Origin: an uncultured Allobosea sp.
GTDB lineage: Bacteria > Pseudomonadota > Alphaproteobacteria > Rhizobiales > Beijerinckiaceae
Direction: 5' to 3'
DNA: 64,000 nt
NCBI RefSeq assembly: GCF_945957345.1
Contig: NZ_CAMFKW010000002.1
Location: 1 to 64,000, forward strand
Shown here in pieces: positions 44,572 to 52,828 of this stretch. The notes beneath the pieces were generated by a model. The model saw only the letters and a list, made by a program, of their open reading frames with translations. It was not told the DNA's origin and searched no databases. Each line of letters begins with the position of its first letter. Positions within the stretch are counted from its first letter, which is position 1. The translations under genes were made by a program, and so were the position numbers.

Positions 44572-45951
44572 ATGCCGCTCAAGTCCCATCGCTATTCGCT
44601 GGGAACGCGGCTGTTCTTCTCGGCGGCGTTCTGCTGCGTGCTGATCCTGGTGCTGGCCGGCGTCGGCCTCACCACCTTCTATCGCCGCTCGGCCGAGCGC
44701 GGTTTCGACGAGCGGCTCTCGGTCTACATCAAGCAGCTTGTCGCCGACCTCGCCGCCCCGCCCGAGACCGAGCGCCAGACGGTCGGCGATCTCGGTGAGC
44801 CGCGCTTCGATCTGCCCCTGACCGGCTGGTATTGGCAGATCACCCGCCTCGACGGAGAGCGGCCGAATGTCCGCGCCTCGCGCTCGCTGGTCGGCGGGCA
44901 ATTGCCCAAGCTACTCGACCAGCAGATCGCGCCGAACAGCCGGGGCTTGCGTGAAAGCTATGTCTCCGGCCCCGATGATCGCCGCCTGCGCATCCTGGAG
45001 CGCGAGATCGATGTCGGCGAGGACGGGCGCTTCACCGTCGCGGTCGCGGCGCCCGCCGACGAGATCGAGGGCGATATCCAGGATTTCCGCTTCGCGCTGG
45101 CGATGACCTTCCTGCTGCTCGGTATCGCCTTGGTCGCCTCGACGCTCGTGCAGGTCCGCTTCGGCCTGCGCCCGCTGGTGCGTTTGCGCTCCGCCGTTGG
45201 CGCCGTCCGGACAGGCGAGAATTCGCGGATCATCGGCCAGTATCCGCCCGATCTTGCGCCGCTCGCGAGCGAGCTCAATCAGCTGATCGACGCCAATCAC
45301 GAGATCCTCGACCGCGCACGCACTCAGGTCGGCAACCTCGCGCATGCGCTCAAGACACCGCTCAGCGTGATGATGAACGAGGCCGGCACGAGCGGCGACG
45401 GCCAGTTGCCCCAGACCGTCCGCGCGCAGGCGGCGATCATGCGCGATCAGGTCCAGTATTATCTCGACCGGGCCCGGGCTGCAGCTCTGTCGGGCGCGCT
45501 GGGCGGTGTGACCGAGATCGCGCCCTCGCTCGACGCGCTGCTGCGAACTTTCACCAAGATCTCGCAGGGCAGGGGCATCTCCGGCTCCCACACGATCTCG
45601 CCGAGCTTGCGCTTCCGAGGGGAGAAGCAGGATCTGGAGGAAATGCTGGGCAATCTCCTGGACAATGCCTTCAAATGGGCGAATGCGACGGTCGAGGTTT
45701 CGCTGGCGAGCGAGAAAGCGGGCGATACCGAGCGGATTGCTCTATTGATCGACGATGACGGCCCCGGCTTACCGGAGGAAGCGATGGCGGAGGTTCTCAA
45801 GCGCGGCCGCAGGCTCGACGAGACCACGCCGGGCTCCGGCCTCGGCCTCTCCATCGTCGTCGATCTCGCCAAGCTCTATGGCGGTGGTCTGACTTTGCAT
45901 CGCTCGCCGCTGGGCGGATTGAGGGCGCGGCTGGAACTCCCTTCGGTTTAG
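44572..45951 (+). CDS. feuQ: Membrane sensor histidine kinase, FeuQ/PhoQ-like
   Basis: A 459-residue kinase. TM1 (LFFSAAFCCVLILVLAGVGL) and TM2 (FALAMTFLLLGIALVASTLV) bracket a periplasmic sensor of about 140 residues. The DHp domain phospho-His is in NLAHALKTPLSVMMNEA. The ATPase domain has LLDNAFKWA, DDDGPGLP and GSGLGLSIV. The regulator gene immediately upstream is its likely partner; the small exported protein ahead of the pair may bind its periplasmic domain. Confidence 0.9.
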   Translation: MPLKSHRYSLGTRLFFSAAFCCVLILVLAGVGLTTFYRRSAERGFDERLSVYIKQLVADLAAPPETERQTVGDLGEPRFDLPLTGWYWQITRLDGERPNVRASRSLVGGQLPKLLDQQIAPNSRGLRESYVSGPDDRRLRILEREIDVGEDGRFTVAVAAPADEIEGDIQDFRFALAMTFLLLGIALVASTLVQVRFGLRPLVRLRSAVGAVRTGENSRIIGQYPPDLAPLASELNQLIDANHEILDRARTQVGNLAHALKTPLSVMMNEAGTSGDGQLPQTVRAQAAIMRDQVQYYLDRARAAALSGALGGVTEIAPSLDALLRTFTKISQGRGISGSHTISPSLRFRGEKQDLEEMLGNLLDNAFKWANATVEVSLASEKAGDTERIALLIDDDGPGLPEEAMAEVLKRGRRLDETTPGSGLGLSIVVDLAKLYGGGLTLHRSPLGGLRARLELPSV

Positions 45952-46018
45952 ACGAATTCTGTGCCGCGTGACCCTTTGTCACCATGAACCTGAGCGGATG
46001 ATTGGCTAAGAACGCCGC

Positions 46019-47122
46019 ATGATGATCTGGGCCATCTTTGCAGCCATGACGGGAGCGGCGGTCTTCGCCTTGCTCTGGCCGCTGAGCCATGGCCGGGCGC
46101 AGGGCTTCGCCGACGTGGCCGATGCCCGCAGCCTCTATCGCTCCCAGCTCAAGGAGATAGACCGCGATCTTGCGCGCAAGCTGATCGGCGATGAGGAGGC
46201 GCAGGCCGCCCGCACCGAGGCGGCGCGGCGCCTTCTGCGCGCCGCCGGCGATGACACCGGCCCGGCCGGTGAAACCGAGCCCTCGTTGCGTCGTCGAAGG
46301 GCGAGCTCGGCCTTGATGCTCTCGGTCGTTCCGCTTCTGGCTTTGCTGATCTACGGGCTCTACGGCTCTCCCGGCCAGCCCGATCAGCCGCTGGCCGCGC
46401 GATTGGAGAGGGCAGGTCCGCAGCAGGATTTCGCTCTCGTGCTCGCGCGTATGGAAGCGCATCTCGCTGCCAATCCCGGTGATGCCAAGGGCTGGTCGCT
46501 GCTCGCGCCGATCTATTTGCGCCAAGGCCGCTATGATGAGGCCGCGAAAGCCTTCGCTGCCGCTGTCCGCTCCGGCAAGCCTGATCCGGAACTCTATGCC
46601 GGGCTGGGCGAGGCCCGCATCATGGAAGCTGGGGGGGTCGTGACGGCCGCTGCGCGCGAGGCCTTGGCCGAATCCGTCAAGCTCGACCCGAAAAGTCCGC
46701 GCGCCCGCTATTATCTCGCGCTCGCCAAGGAGCAGGACGGCGATGGTGAAGGCGCGCAGGCCGCGCTGACCCAGCTTCTGGCCGAGGCGCCCGCAGGTGC
46801 CGACTGGGCCGGTGCCGTCCGCGCCCGGCTGGAGCGCATGCAGGCCGATGCCGGCCGCAAGGCGGTGGCAGCGCTTCCCGAAGCCGAACGTCAGGTGGCG
46901 ATCAAGGGGATGGTCGATGGCCTTGCCGAACGTTTGAGCGCTGGCGGTGGTACCTTGCCCGAATGGAGCCGTTTGATCCGTGCCCGCGTTGTCCTGGGCG
47001 ACAAGCCCGCGGCGCTGCAGGCGATGAAGACCGCGCGCGAGCGGCTGGCCGGGGACAAGGATGCGCTTGCGGCGATCGAAGCGCTCGCCGATGAATTGGC
47101 CTTGAAGGAGGCCGCGCCATGA
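46019..47122 (+). CDS. ccmI: Cytochrome c maturation protein CcmI (CycH)
   Basis: A 367-residue inner-membrane protein that holds apocytochrome c for heme attachment. Two membrane segments ([19 protein letters not shown] at the N-terminus and [20 protein letters not shown] near residue 105) flank a leucine-zipper-like cytoplasmic loop. A periplasmic TPR domain ([54 protein letters not shown]) follows. First of four genes in cycHJKL order; the stop overlaps the ccmE start. Confidence 0.94.
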   Translation: MMIWAIFAAMTGAAVFALLWPLSHGRAQGFADVADARSLYRSQLKEIDRDLARKLIGDEEAQAARTEAARRLLRAAGDDTGPAGETEPSLRRRRASSALMLSVVPLLALLIYGLYGSPGQPDQPLAARLERAGPQQDFALVLARMEAHLAANPGDAKGWSLLAPIYLRQGRYDEAAKAFAAAVRSGKPDPELYAGLGEARIMEAGGVVTAAAREALAESVKLDPKSPRARYYLALAKEQDGDGEGAQAALTQLLAEAPAGADWAGAVRARLERMQADAGRKAVAALPEAERQVAIKGMVDGLAERLSAGGGTLPEWSRLIRARVVLGDKPAALQAMKTARERLAGDKDALAAIEALADELALKEAAP

Positions 47123-47634
47123 CGATTGCCCAGCCAACGCGGCCGCTCCCGGCAAAGCGCCGCTTCACCCGCAAGCAGCGCAGGCTGACCCTGATCGCGG
47201 CGGCTGGCGCGGTGCTGTGCCTGGCGGCAGGCCTCGTCCTCTTCGCGATGCGCGACACCATCGTGTTCTTCTACGGCCCGACCGAGATCACCGAGAAGGG
47301 CGTGCAGCCCGGCACGCGCATGCGCCTTGGCGGCCTGGTCGAAACCGGCTCGGTCCAGCGCAATGGCGGCCAGCGCGTCACCTTCGCCGTCACCGATGGC
47401 AAGAGCTCGATCAAGGTCGGCTATGACGGCCTGCTGCCCGATCTCTTCCGGGAAGGGCAGGGCGTCGTGACCGAAGGCATCTTCGAGGGCGCCGGGCGCT
47501 TCAAGGCGGATTCGGTGCTGGCGAAGCATGACGAGACCTATATGCCGCGCGAGGTCGCCGATACCTTGAAGAAGCAGGGGCATTGGCAGCCTGGCAGTGC
47601 CGGCGCGCCCGCAACCACGCCGGCAAAGCCGTGA
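47119..47634 (+). CDS. ccmE: Heme chaperone CcmE (CycJ)
   Basis: A 171-residue periplasmic heme chaperone anchored by [22 protein letters not shown]. Beta-barrel residues [11 protein letters not shown] and VKVGYDG-like [20 protein letters not shown] precede the covalent heme-binding motif [11 protein letters not shown] (His). It receives heme from the CcmC complex and hands it to CcmF. Start overlaps the ccmI stop (ATGA). Confidence 0.95.
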   Translation: MTIAQPTRPLPAKRRFTRKQRRLTLIAAAGAVLCLAAGLVLFAMRDTIVFFYGPTEITEKGVQPGTRMRLGGLVETGSVQRNGGQRVTFAVTDGKSSIKVGYDGLLPDLFREGQGVVTEGIFEGAGRFKADSVLAKHDETYMPREVADTLKKQGHWQPGSAGAPATTPAKP

Positions 47635-47641
47635 GCCTGAT

Positions 47642-49618
47642 ATGATCGTCGAGATCGGCCATTACGCACTGGCGCTCGCGCTCGGCGTTTCCGTGATTCA
47701 GGCGGTGGTGCCGTTCTGGGGCGTGTTCCGGCAGGACCGGACGCTGGCCTCGGTCGGCAGCAGCGCCGCGCTGGTTTCATTCGGGCTGGTCGCCTTGTCC
47801 TTCGCAGCTCTGGTTGCGTCCTATGTTCGCTCCGATTTCTCGGTCGCGAACGTTGTGGCGAATTCCCATTCGGCGCAGCCGCTGATCTACAAGTTCACCT
47901 CCGTCTGGGGCAACCACGAAGGCTCGATGCTGCTCTGGGTGCTGATCCTGACGCTGTTCGGGGCGTTGGTCGCGCTTTCGCGACACTCGCTGCCGCCACG
48001 CCTGAGGGCCGGCGCGCTCGCCGCGCAGGGGCTTGTTGCGGTCGCCTTCCTCGCTTTCACCCTGCTGACGTCGAACCCGTTCCAGCGGCTTGCCCCCGTG
48101 CCGGCCGAGGGGCAGGATCTCAACCCGATCCTGCAGGACCTCGGGCTCGCGATCCATCCGCCGCTGCTTTATATCGGCTATGTCGGCTTCTCGATCACCT
48201 ATGCCTTTGCCGTCGCCGCCTTGATCGATGGGCGCATCGACGCGATGTGGGCGCGCGCGGTGCGGCCCTGGACGCTGCTGGCCTGGACCTTCCTGACGCT
48301 CGGTATCGCGATGGGGTCCTACTGGGCCTATTACGAGCTCGGCTGGGGCGGTTGGTGGTTCTGGGATCCGGTCGAGAACGCCTCCTTCATGCCCTGGCTC
48401 GCGGGCACGGCCCTGATCCACTCGACGGTGGTGATGGAGAAGCGCGACGCGCTCAAGGTCTGGACGATCCTGCTCGCGATCCTGACCTTCTCGCTCTCGC
48501 TGCTCGGCACCTTCATCGTCCGCTCGGGCGTGCTGACCTCGGTGCATTCCTTCGCCACCGACCCGGCACGCGGCCTCTTCATCCTCTTCATCCTGATCTT
48601 CTTCGTCGGCGGTTCGCTCGCGCTCTTCGCCTGGCGCGCTCCCCTGCTGCGGCAGGGCGGGTTGTTCGCGCCGGTGTCGCGAGAGAGCGCGCTCGTCGTC
48701 AACAACGTCTTCCTGGCGACGGCCTGCGCCACGGTCTTCGTCGGAACGCTCTATCCGTTGCTGCTGGAGATGCTGACCGGCGACAAGATTTCGGTCGGCG
48801 CGCCCTTCTACAACGCGACCTTCGTGCCAGTGATGGTGCCGCTGCTGCTGCTGCTGCCGATCGGCCAGTCGCTCGCCTGGAAACGCGGCGACCTGCTCGG
48901 CGCGGCGCAGCGCAACGCCATGGCCTTCGGGCTCGCGGTGCTGGCGGCGTTGGCATTGCTGTTCTTCATGCGCGGCGGGCCGGTCATGGCGCCGCTCGCT
49001 GTCGGTCTCGGTGTCTTCCTCGTTCTCGGTGCCGGCTTCGATCTCGGCGAGCGCATCGTGACGCGCGCCAGTGGCTGGCGGGCGATGCTGTCGCGGGCAC
49101 GAGGCCTGCCGCGTTCTGCCTGGGGCACGGCTTTGGCCCATGCCGGCATCGGCCTCAGCATCATCGGCATCGCAGCCCAGGCCTGGAGCAGCGAGGCCAT
49201 CGCCGTCCTGAAACCGGGCGAGCGCCTGACCAGCGGGCGCTACACCATCGTCCTTGAAGGGATGTCGCCGCGCACCGGGCCGAATTTCCGGGCCGAGGTC
49301 GCCCGCTTCCAGCTCTTCTCCGGAGACCGCGAGCTCACCCTGGTCGAAGCCTCCAAGCGCGTCTACACGGCCCGCGCGATGCCGACGACGGAAGCCGGCA
49401 TCCGCACGGACGGCCTGAGCCAGGCCTATGTCAGCCTCGGCGAGGCGCAGGATGGCGGCGTTGCGGTGCGCCTCTACGACAAGCCTTTGATCCTGCTGAT
49501 CTGGATCGGCTCGCTCGTCATGGCGTTTGGCGGCGGGCTCTCGCTGACCGATCGGCGCTTCCGGCTGGCGGCGCCGAAGCGTGCCGCGCCGGTCGCGGCC
49601 GCGCAGCCGGCGGAATAG
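47642..49618 (+). CDS. ccmF: Cytochrome c heme lyase subunit CcmF (CycK)
   Basis: A 658-residue polytopic protein with about 15 membrane segments. The tryptophan-rich WWD heme-handling domain reads GWGGWWFWDPVENASFMPW (about residues 235-253), with conserved SNPF and periplasmic His in GSMLLW-type loops (WGNHEGSMLLWV, HSTVVME, SVHSFATDP). It works with CcmH and CcmI to attach heme to apocytochrome c. Starts 8 bases after ccmE. Confidence 0.96.
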   Translation: MIVEIGHYALALALGVSVIQAVVPFWGVFRQDRTLASVGSSAALVSFGLVALSFAALVASYVRSDFSVANVVANSHSAQPLIYKFTSVWGNHEGSMLLWVLILTLFGALVALSRHSLPPRLRAGALAAQGLVAVAFLAFTLLTSNPFQRLAPVPAEGQDLNPILQDLGLAIHPPLLYIGYVGFSITYAFAVAALIDGRIDAMWARAVRPWTLLAWTFLTLGIAMGSYWAYYELGWGGWWFWDPVENASFMPWLAGTALIHSTVVMEKRDALKVWTILLAILTFSLSLLGTFIVRSGVLTSVHSFATDPARGLFILFILIFFVGGSLALFAWRAPLLRQGGLFAPVSRESALVVNNVFLATACATVFVGTLYPLLLEMLTGDKISVGAPFYNATFVPVMVPLLLLLPIGQSLAWKRGDLLGAAQRNAMAFGLAVLAALALLFFMRGGPVMAPLAVGLGVFLVLGAGFDLGERIVTRASGWRAMLSRARGLPRSAWGTALAHAGIGLSIIGIAAQAWSSEAIAVLKPGERLTSGRYTIVLEGMSPRTGPNFRAEVARFQLFSGDRELTLVEASKRVYTARAMPTTEAGIRTDGLSQAYVSLGEAQDGGVAVRLYDKPLILLIWIGSLVMAFGGGLSLTDRRFRLAAPKRAAPVAAAQPAE

Positions 49619-49622
49619 GCCG

Positions 49623-50099
49623 ATGCGGCGGATCGCACTCATCCTCGGCCTGATGCTGCTCGCGGTGCCCGCTGCCCATGCCGTGCAGCCCGACGAGATC
49701 CTGCCCAACCCGGCGCTGGAGCAGCGCGCGCGCGCGATCTCAGGCGGATTGCGCTGCCTCGTCTGCCAGAACCAGTCGATCGACGATTCGGATGCGCCGC
49801 TCGCCCGCGATCTGCGCCTTCTCGTCCGGGAGCGCCTCGTCGCTGGCGACGACGACAAGGCCGTGGTCGATTTCGTCGTCGCCCGCTACGGCGATTTCGT
49901 GCTGCTGCGCCCGCCCTTCAACGCGCATACGCTGCTGCTCTGGGGCGCGCCCTTCGTCATTCTTCTGCTTGCGGTCGCTTTTCTCTGGCGGCGTGCGCGC
50001 CAGCGCATGGTCGAAACGGCCGCGCCGAATGCGCTGTCGGCCGAGGAGAAGGCGAGGCTCGCCGCACTTCTCGGGCCGGAAGACAAGTCTAGCGGCTGA
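49623..50099 (+). CDS. ccmH: Cytochrome c maturation thiol protein CcmH (CycL)
   Basis: A 158-residue protein with signal peptide (LILGLMLLAVPAAHA), redox motif LRCLVCQNQSIDDS (CxxC), and a C-terminal membrane anchor (LLLWGAPFVILLLAVAFLW). It reduces the apocytochrome CxxCH cysteines. It lies 5 bases downstream of ccmF, completing ccmI-E-F-H; ccmA, B, C, D and G are not in this window. The gene overlaps the convergent neighbour by 11 bases. Confidence 0.94.
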   Translation: MRRIALILGLMLLAVPAAHAVQPDEILPNPALEQRARAISGGLRCLVCQNQSIDDSDAPLARDLRLLVRERLVAGDDDKAVVDFVVARYGDFVLLRPPFNAHTLLLWGAPFVILLLAVAFLWRRARQRMVETAAPNALSAEEKARLAALLGPEDKSSG

Positions 50100-50613
50100 T
50101 CCCGCAGCGCTGGAACAATTCCTGCGAGTAGGTGTGCAGCGATGCGTCGGGGATCGCATATTTCACCATGCCGCGGGGGGCGGGCTGCGGCGAGGCATAG
50201 ACGGCATAGACCCGTGCGAAGCAGGTCGCCTCTCGGCCGCTGTAGCCGCGCTGGGCTGCCACCCGCATGCCCGCGCCATGCAGGCCGCCCCGTGGGCGGG
50301 GCGCGCCCGGCACGGCGAAGCGCTGAGCCTCGCGCCGTGCCGCGATATCCTCCAGCCGATCGATTCCGCAACGGGAGCGTTGCTCCGCATTGTAGGCGGG
50401 CGTCGAAGGGGCATACCAGCCGCGCCTGCCACCGGATTTCTCGATGACGATGGCATGTTTCGCGAAGACGCGCGCATAGCACGCGGCATTGTCGTATCCC
50501 CGCGACTGGGCAACCCGAAGCCCCGCGCTATAGGCAGAGCCTTGCTGGGCCACGGCCGGCCCGCTCAGGCAGGCTGCGACAAACGACATTCCCCAGATCA
50601 AGCGCATCGGCAT
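50089..50613 (-). CDS. Secreted protein with two internal Cys-containing repeats, function unknown
   Basis: A 174-residue exported protein; signal peptide LIWGMSFVAACLSGPAVAQ. The mature part is two related units. Unit 1 (about 31-86) has GLRVAQSRGYDNAACYARVF and ends RSRCGID; unit 2 (about 116-174) has GMRVAAQRGYSGREATCFAR and ends FQRCGIS. Each has two cysteines that may form a disulfide. I recognise no family. It is convergent with ccmH, and its start is divergent from the HtrA protease gene (179 bases between). Alternative start ATG 50607. Confidence 0.72.
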   Translation of the reverse strand: MPMRLIWGMSFVAACLSGPAVAQQGSAYSAGLRVAQSRGYDNAACYARVFAKHAIVIEKSGGRRGWYAPSTPAYNAEQRSRCGIDRLEDIAARREAQRFAVPGAPRPRGGLHGAGMRVAAQRGYSGREATCFARVYAVYASPQPAPRGMVKYAIPDASLHTYSQELFQRCGISR

Positions 50614-50792
50614 CGTCCCCAGCTCTGACGTAGGGGCACAGACAGGCCGTTCGTCGTCAAGGCGTGCAGGATTGGCCTTAGGTCGAACCTTACGAAACCG
50701 TCATCTTCAGGCCAAAGCCGCGTAAGGCGGCAAAGGTCATGGTCCTCCTCACGAGCAGGGCAAAGCACCCTGTCGCTCCACGAGGTTCCGCC

Positions 50793-51971
50793 ATGACGAC
50801 ACAATCTGAAAATCGCAAATCCATCCTGAAGCGCGGCGCCCTTCTCGCCGGCACCGCCATTCTGGGCATCGGCCTCGCCGCCGGCATCGCCGACAGCGCC
50901 CTGATGCAGAACCACAGCGCCTTCGCCCAGCCCATCCAGCTCTCGGGCGCCCAGACCTCGCTGCCTTCCTTCGCCGACCTCGTCGACAAGGTGAAGCCCG
51001 CCGTCGTCTCGGTCCGCGTCAAGACGCAGGTCGCCGCCGACAAGGACGGCCAGAGCCTGGACGATCTGCCGCCGGAACTGCGCCGCTTCTTCCGTGATTT
51101 CGGCGGCGAGGACGGTGGCCGCCAGAGCAAGCCGAAGCCGCAGATCGGCATGGCCCAGGGCTCGGGCTTCTTCGTCAGCCAGGACGGCTATGTCGTGACC
51201 AATAACCACGTCGTCGAGCATGCGGTCGAGGTCCAGCTCGTGACCGACGCCGGCAAGACGCTCGACGCCAAGGTCGTCGGCACCGACCCGCGTACCGATC
51301 TCGCCCTGCTCAAGGTCAAGGACGCCGGCAATTACCCCTACGTCCAGCTCGCAGATGCCAAGGCGCGCATCGGTGACTGGGTGCTCGCGATCGGCAATCC
51401 CTTCGGTCTGGGTGGCACGGTTACGGCCGGCATCGTCTCGGCGCAGGGACGCGATATCGGCTCCGGCCCCTATGACGACTTCATCCAGATCGATGCGCCG
51501 ATCAACCGCGGCAATTCGGGTGGCCCGACCTTCAACCAGAATGGCGAAGTCGTCGGCGTCAACACTGCGATCTACTCGCCGTCGGGCGGCAATGTCGGCA
51601 TCGCCTTCGCGATCCCCGCTTCCACCGTCAAGCAAGTGGTCGAGTCGCTGAAGAAGGATGGCACGGTGGCGCGCGGCTTCATCGGCGTGCAGATCCAGCC
51701 GGTCACCGGTGAGATGGCCGATGCCATCGGCCTGAAGGAAGCCAAGGGCGCGCTGGTCGCCGAGGCGCAGGGCAATGGCCCGGCCGCCAAGGCCGGCATC
51801 CGCCGCGGCGACACCATCACCGCCGTCAACGGCGAGGCGATCAAGGACGCCCGCGAGCTCTCGCGCAAGATCGCGACCTTCGCGCCGGGTACCAAGACCA
51901 CGATCACCGTCTTCCGCGAAGGCAAGTCGCGTGACGTGACCTTCGAGGTCGGCCGCCAGCCGGCCGCTTGA
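50793..51971 (+). CDS. degP: HtrA/DegP-type periplasmic serine endoprotease, single PDZ
   Basis: A 392-residue envelope protease. It has an N-terminal signal or anchor (LLAGTAILGIGLAAGIADSA). The trypsin-like domain carries VTNNHVVEHA (His), DPRTDLALLKVK (Asp) and INRGNSGGPTFN (Ser). One PDZ domain follows (GFIGVQIQPVTGEM to the C-terminus). DegP proteins usually have two PDZ domains and about 480 residues, so this one is DegS/DegQ-short-like. Start ATG 50793 (MTTQSENRK); an earlier in-frame ATG at 50739 would bury the signal. The two-component system downstream is separated by a strong terminator. Confidence 0.92.
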   Translation: MTTQSENRKSILKRGALLAGTAILGIGLAAGIADSALMQNHSAFAQPIQLSGAQTSLPSFADLVDKVKPAVVSVRVKTQVAADKDGQSLDDLPPELRRFFRDFGGEDGGRQSKPKPQIGMAQGSGFFVSQDGYVVTNNHVVEHAVEVQLVTDAGKTLDAKVVGTDPRTDLALLKVKDAGNYPYVQLADAKARIGDWVLAIGNPFGLGGTVTAGIVSAQGRDIGSGPYDDFIQIDAPINRGNSGGPTFNQNGEVVGVNTAIYSPSGGNVGIAFAIPASTVKQVVESLKKDGTVARGFIGVQIQPVTGEMADAIGLKEAKGALVAEAQGNGPAAKAGIRRGDTITAVNGEAIKDARELSRKIATFAPGTKTTITVFREGKSRDVTFEVGRQPAA

Positions 51972-51979
51972 TCGGGATT

Positions 51980-52025
51980 GCATCGGGCTTCCCCGGAAAG
52001 CGGGTTTCGCTTTCCGGTCCGATGC
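51980..52025. repeat. Long imperfect palindrome after degP
   Basis: Inner arms CCGGAAAGCG (51993-52002) and CGCTTTCCGG (52008-52017) and outer arms GCATCGG (51980-51986) and CCGATGC (52019-52025) form one extended hairpin 9 bases after the degP stop. It resembles dispersed palindromes seen in Hyphomicrobiales intergenic regions (from memory) and may stabilise or end the degP transcript. Confidence 0.55.
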
Positions 52026-52082
52026 TGAAGCAGGGTCCCTCGGTTTCCTGTCGCCCCAGCCCAGGGATCTTGCCGTCGCGGC

Positions 52083-52119
52083 GGCAGGCCGGATGTGTAT
52101 CCTCCGGCCTGCCGTTTTT
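52083..52119 (+). terminator. Rho-independent terminator between degP and the two-component operon
   Basis: An 11-base-pair perfect stem (GGCAGGCCGGA with TCCGGCCTGCC) with a 9-base loop is followed by G and TTTTT. It lies 112 bases past the degP stop and 26 bases before the response regulator start, so regulator transcription must begin very close to its start codon or read through. Confidence 0.88.
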
Positions 52120-52144
52120 GCGTTTATTGAGATAGGGTTCGCCA

Positions 52145-52828
52145 ATGCGACTCCTCATTGTTGAAGATGATGCCGAGGCTGCGGCCTATCTGACCAAGGC
52201 GCTCCGCGAGGTCGGCCATGTCGCCGACCACGCCGCGGACGGGCTGGAAGGCTATGCCATGGCCGAGGGCGGCGGTTATGACGTGCTGGTCGTCGACCGC
52301 ATGCTGCCCCGCCTGGACGGGCTGTCGCTGATACGCTCGCTGCGCGAGCAGAAGGACGAGACACCGGCCTTGATCCTGTCCGCGCTCGCCCAGGTCGATG
52401 ACCGGGTGAAAGGCCTGCGCGCCGGCGGCGACGATTACCTGCCCAAGCCCTATGCCTTCTCCGAGCTGCTCGCCCGCGTCGAGGTGCTGGCGCGCCGCCG
52501 TGGCGCTCCGGCTTCGGAGCCCACCACCTATCGCGTCGGCGAGCTGGTGCTCGATCGGCTGGCTCATCGCGTCACCCGCGAGGGGCAGGAGGTCGTGCTG
52601 CAGCCGCGGGAGTTCCGCCTGCTCGAATATCTGATGAAGCATGCCGGACAGGTCGTGACCCGCACCATGCTGCTGGAGAACGTCTGGGATTATCACTTCG
52701 ACCCCCAGACCAATGTCATCGACGTGCATGTCAGCCGCCTGCGCGCCAAGGTCGACAAGGGCTTCGAGCCGCCGATGATCCACACCATCCGCGGCGCCGG
52801 ATACATGGTCCGTGACAACGCGTGCTGA
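52145..52828 (+). CDS. OmpR-family response regulator
   Basis: A 227-residue regulator. Receiver has IVEDDAEAA, phospho-Asp in VVDRMLPRLDG and Lys in LPKPYAFSELL; the winged helix has LQPREFRLLEYLMKHAGQVV and NVIDVHVSRLRAKVD. It overlaps the kinase gene by 17 bases. The pair between degP and glnE resembles the conserved arrangement in rhizobial chromosomes, but its signal is unknown. Confidence 0.94.
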   Translation: MRLLIVEDDAEAAAYLTKALREVGHVADHAADGLEGYAMAEGGGYDVLVVDRMLPRLDGLSLIRSLREQKDETPALILSALAQVDDRVKGLRAGGDDYLPKPYAFSELLARVEVLARRRGAPASEPTTYRVGELVLDRLAHRVTREGQEVVLQPREFRLLEYLMKHAGQVVTRTMLLENVWDYHFDPQTNVIDVHVSRLRAKVDKGFEPPMIHTIRGAGYMVRDNAC

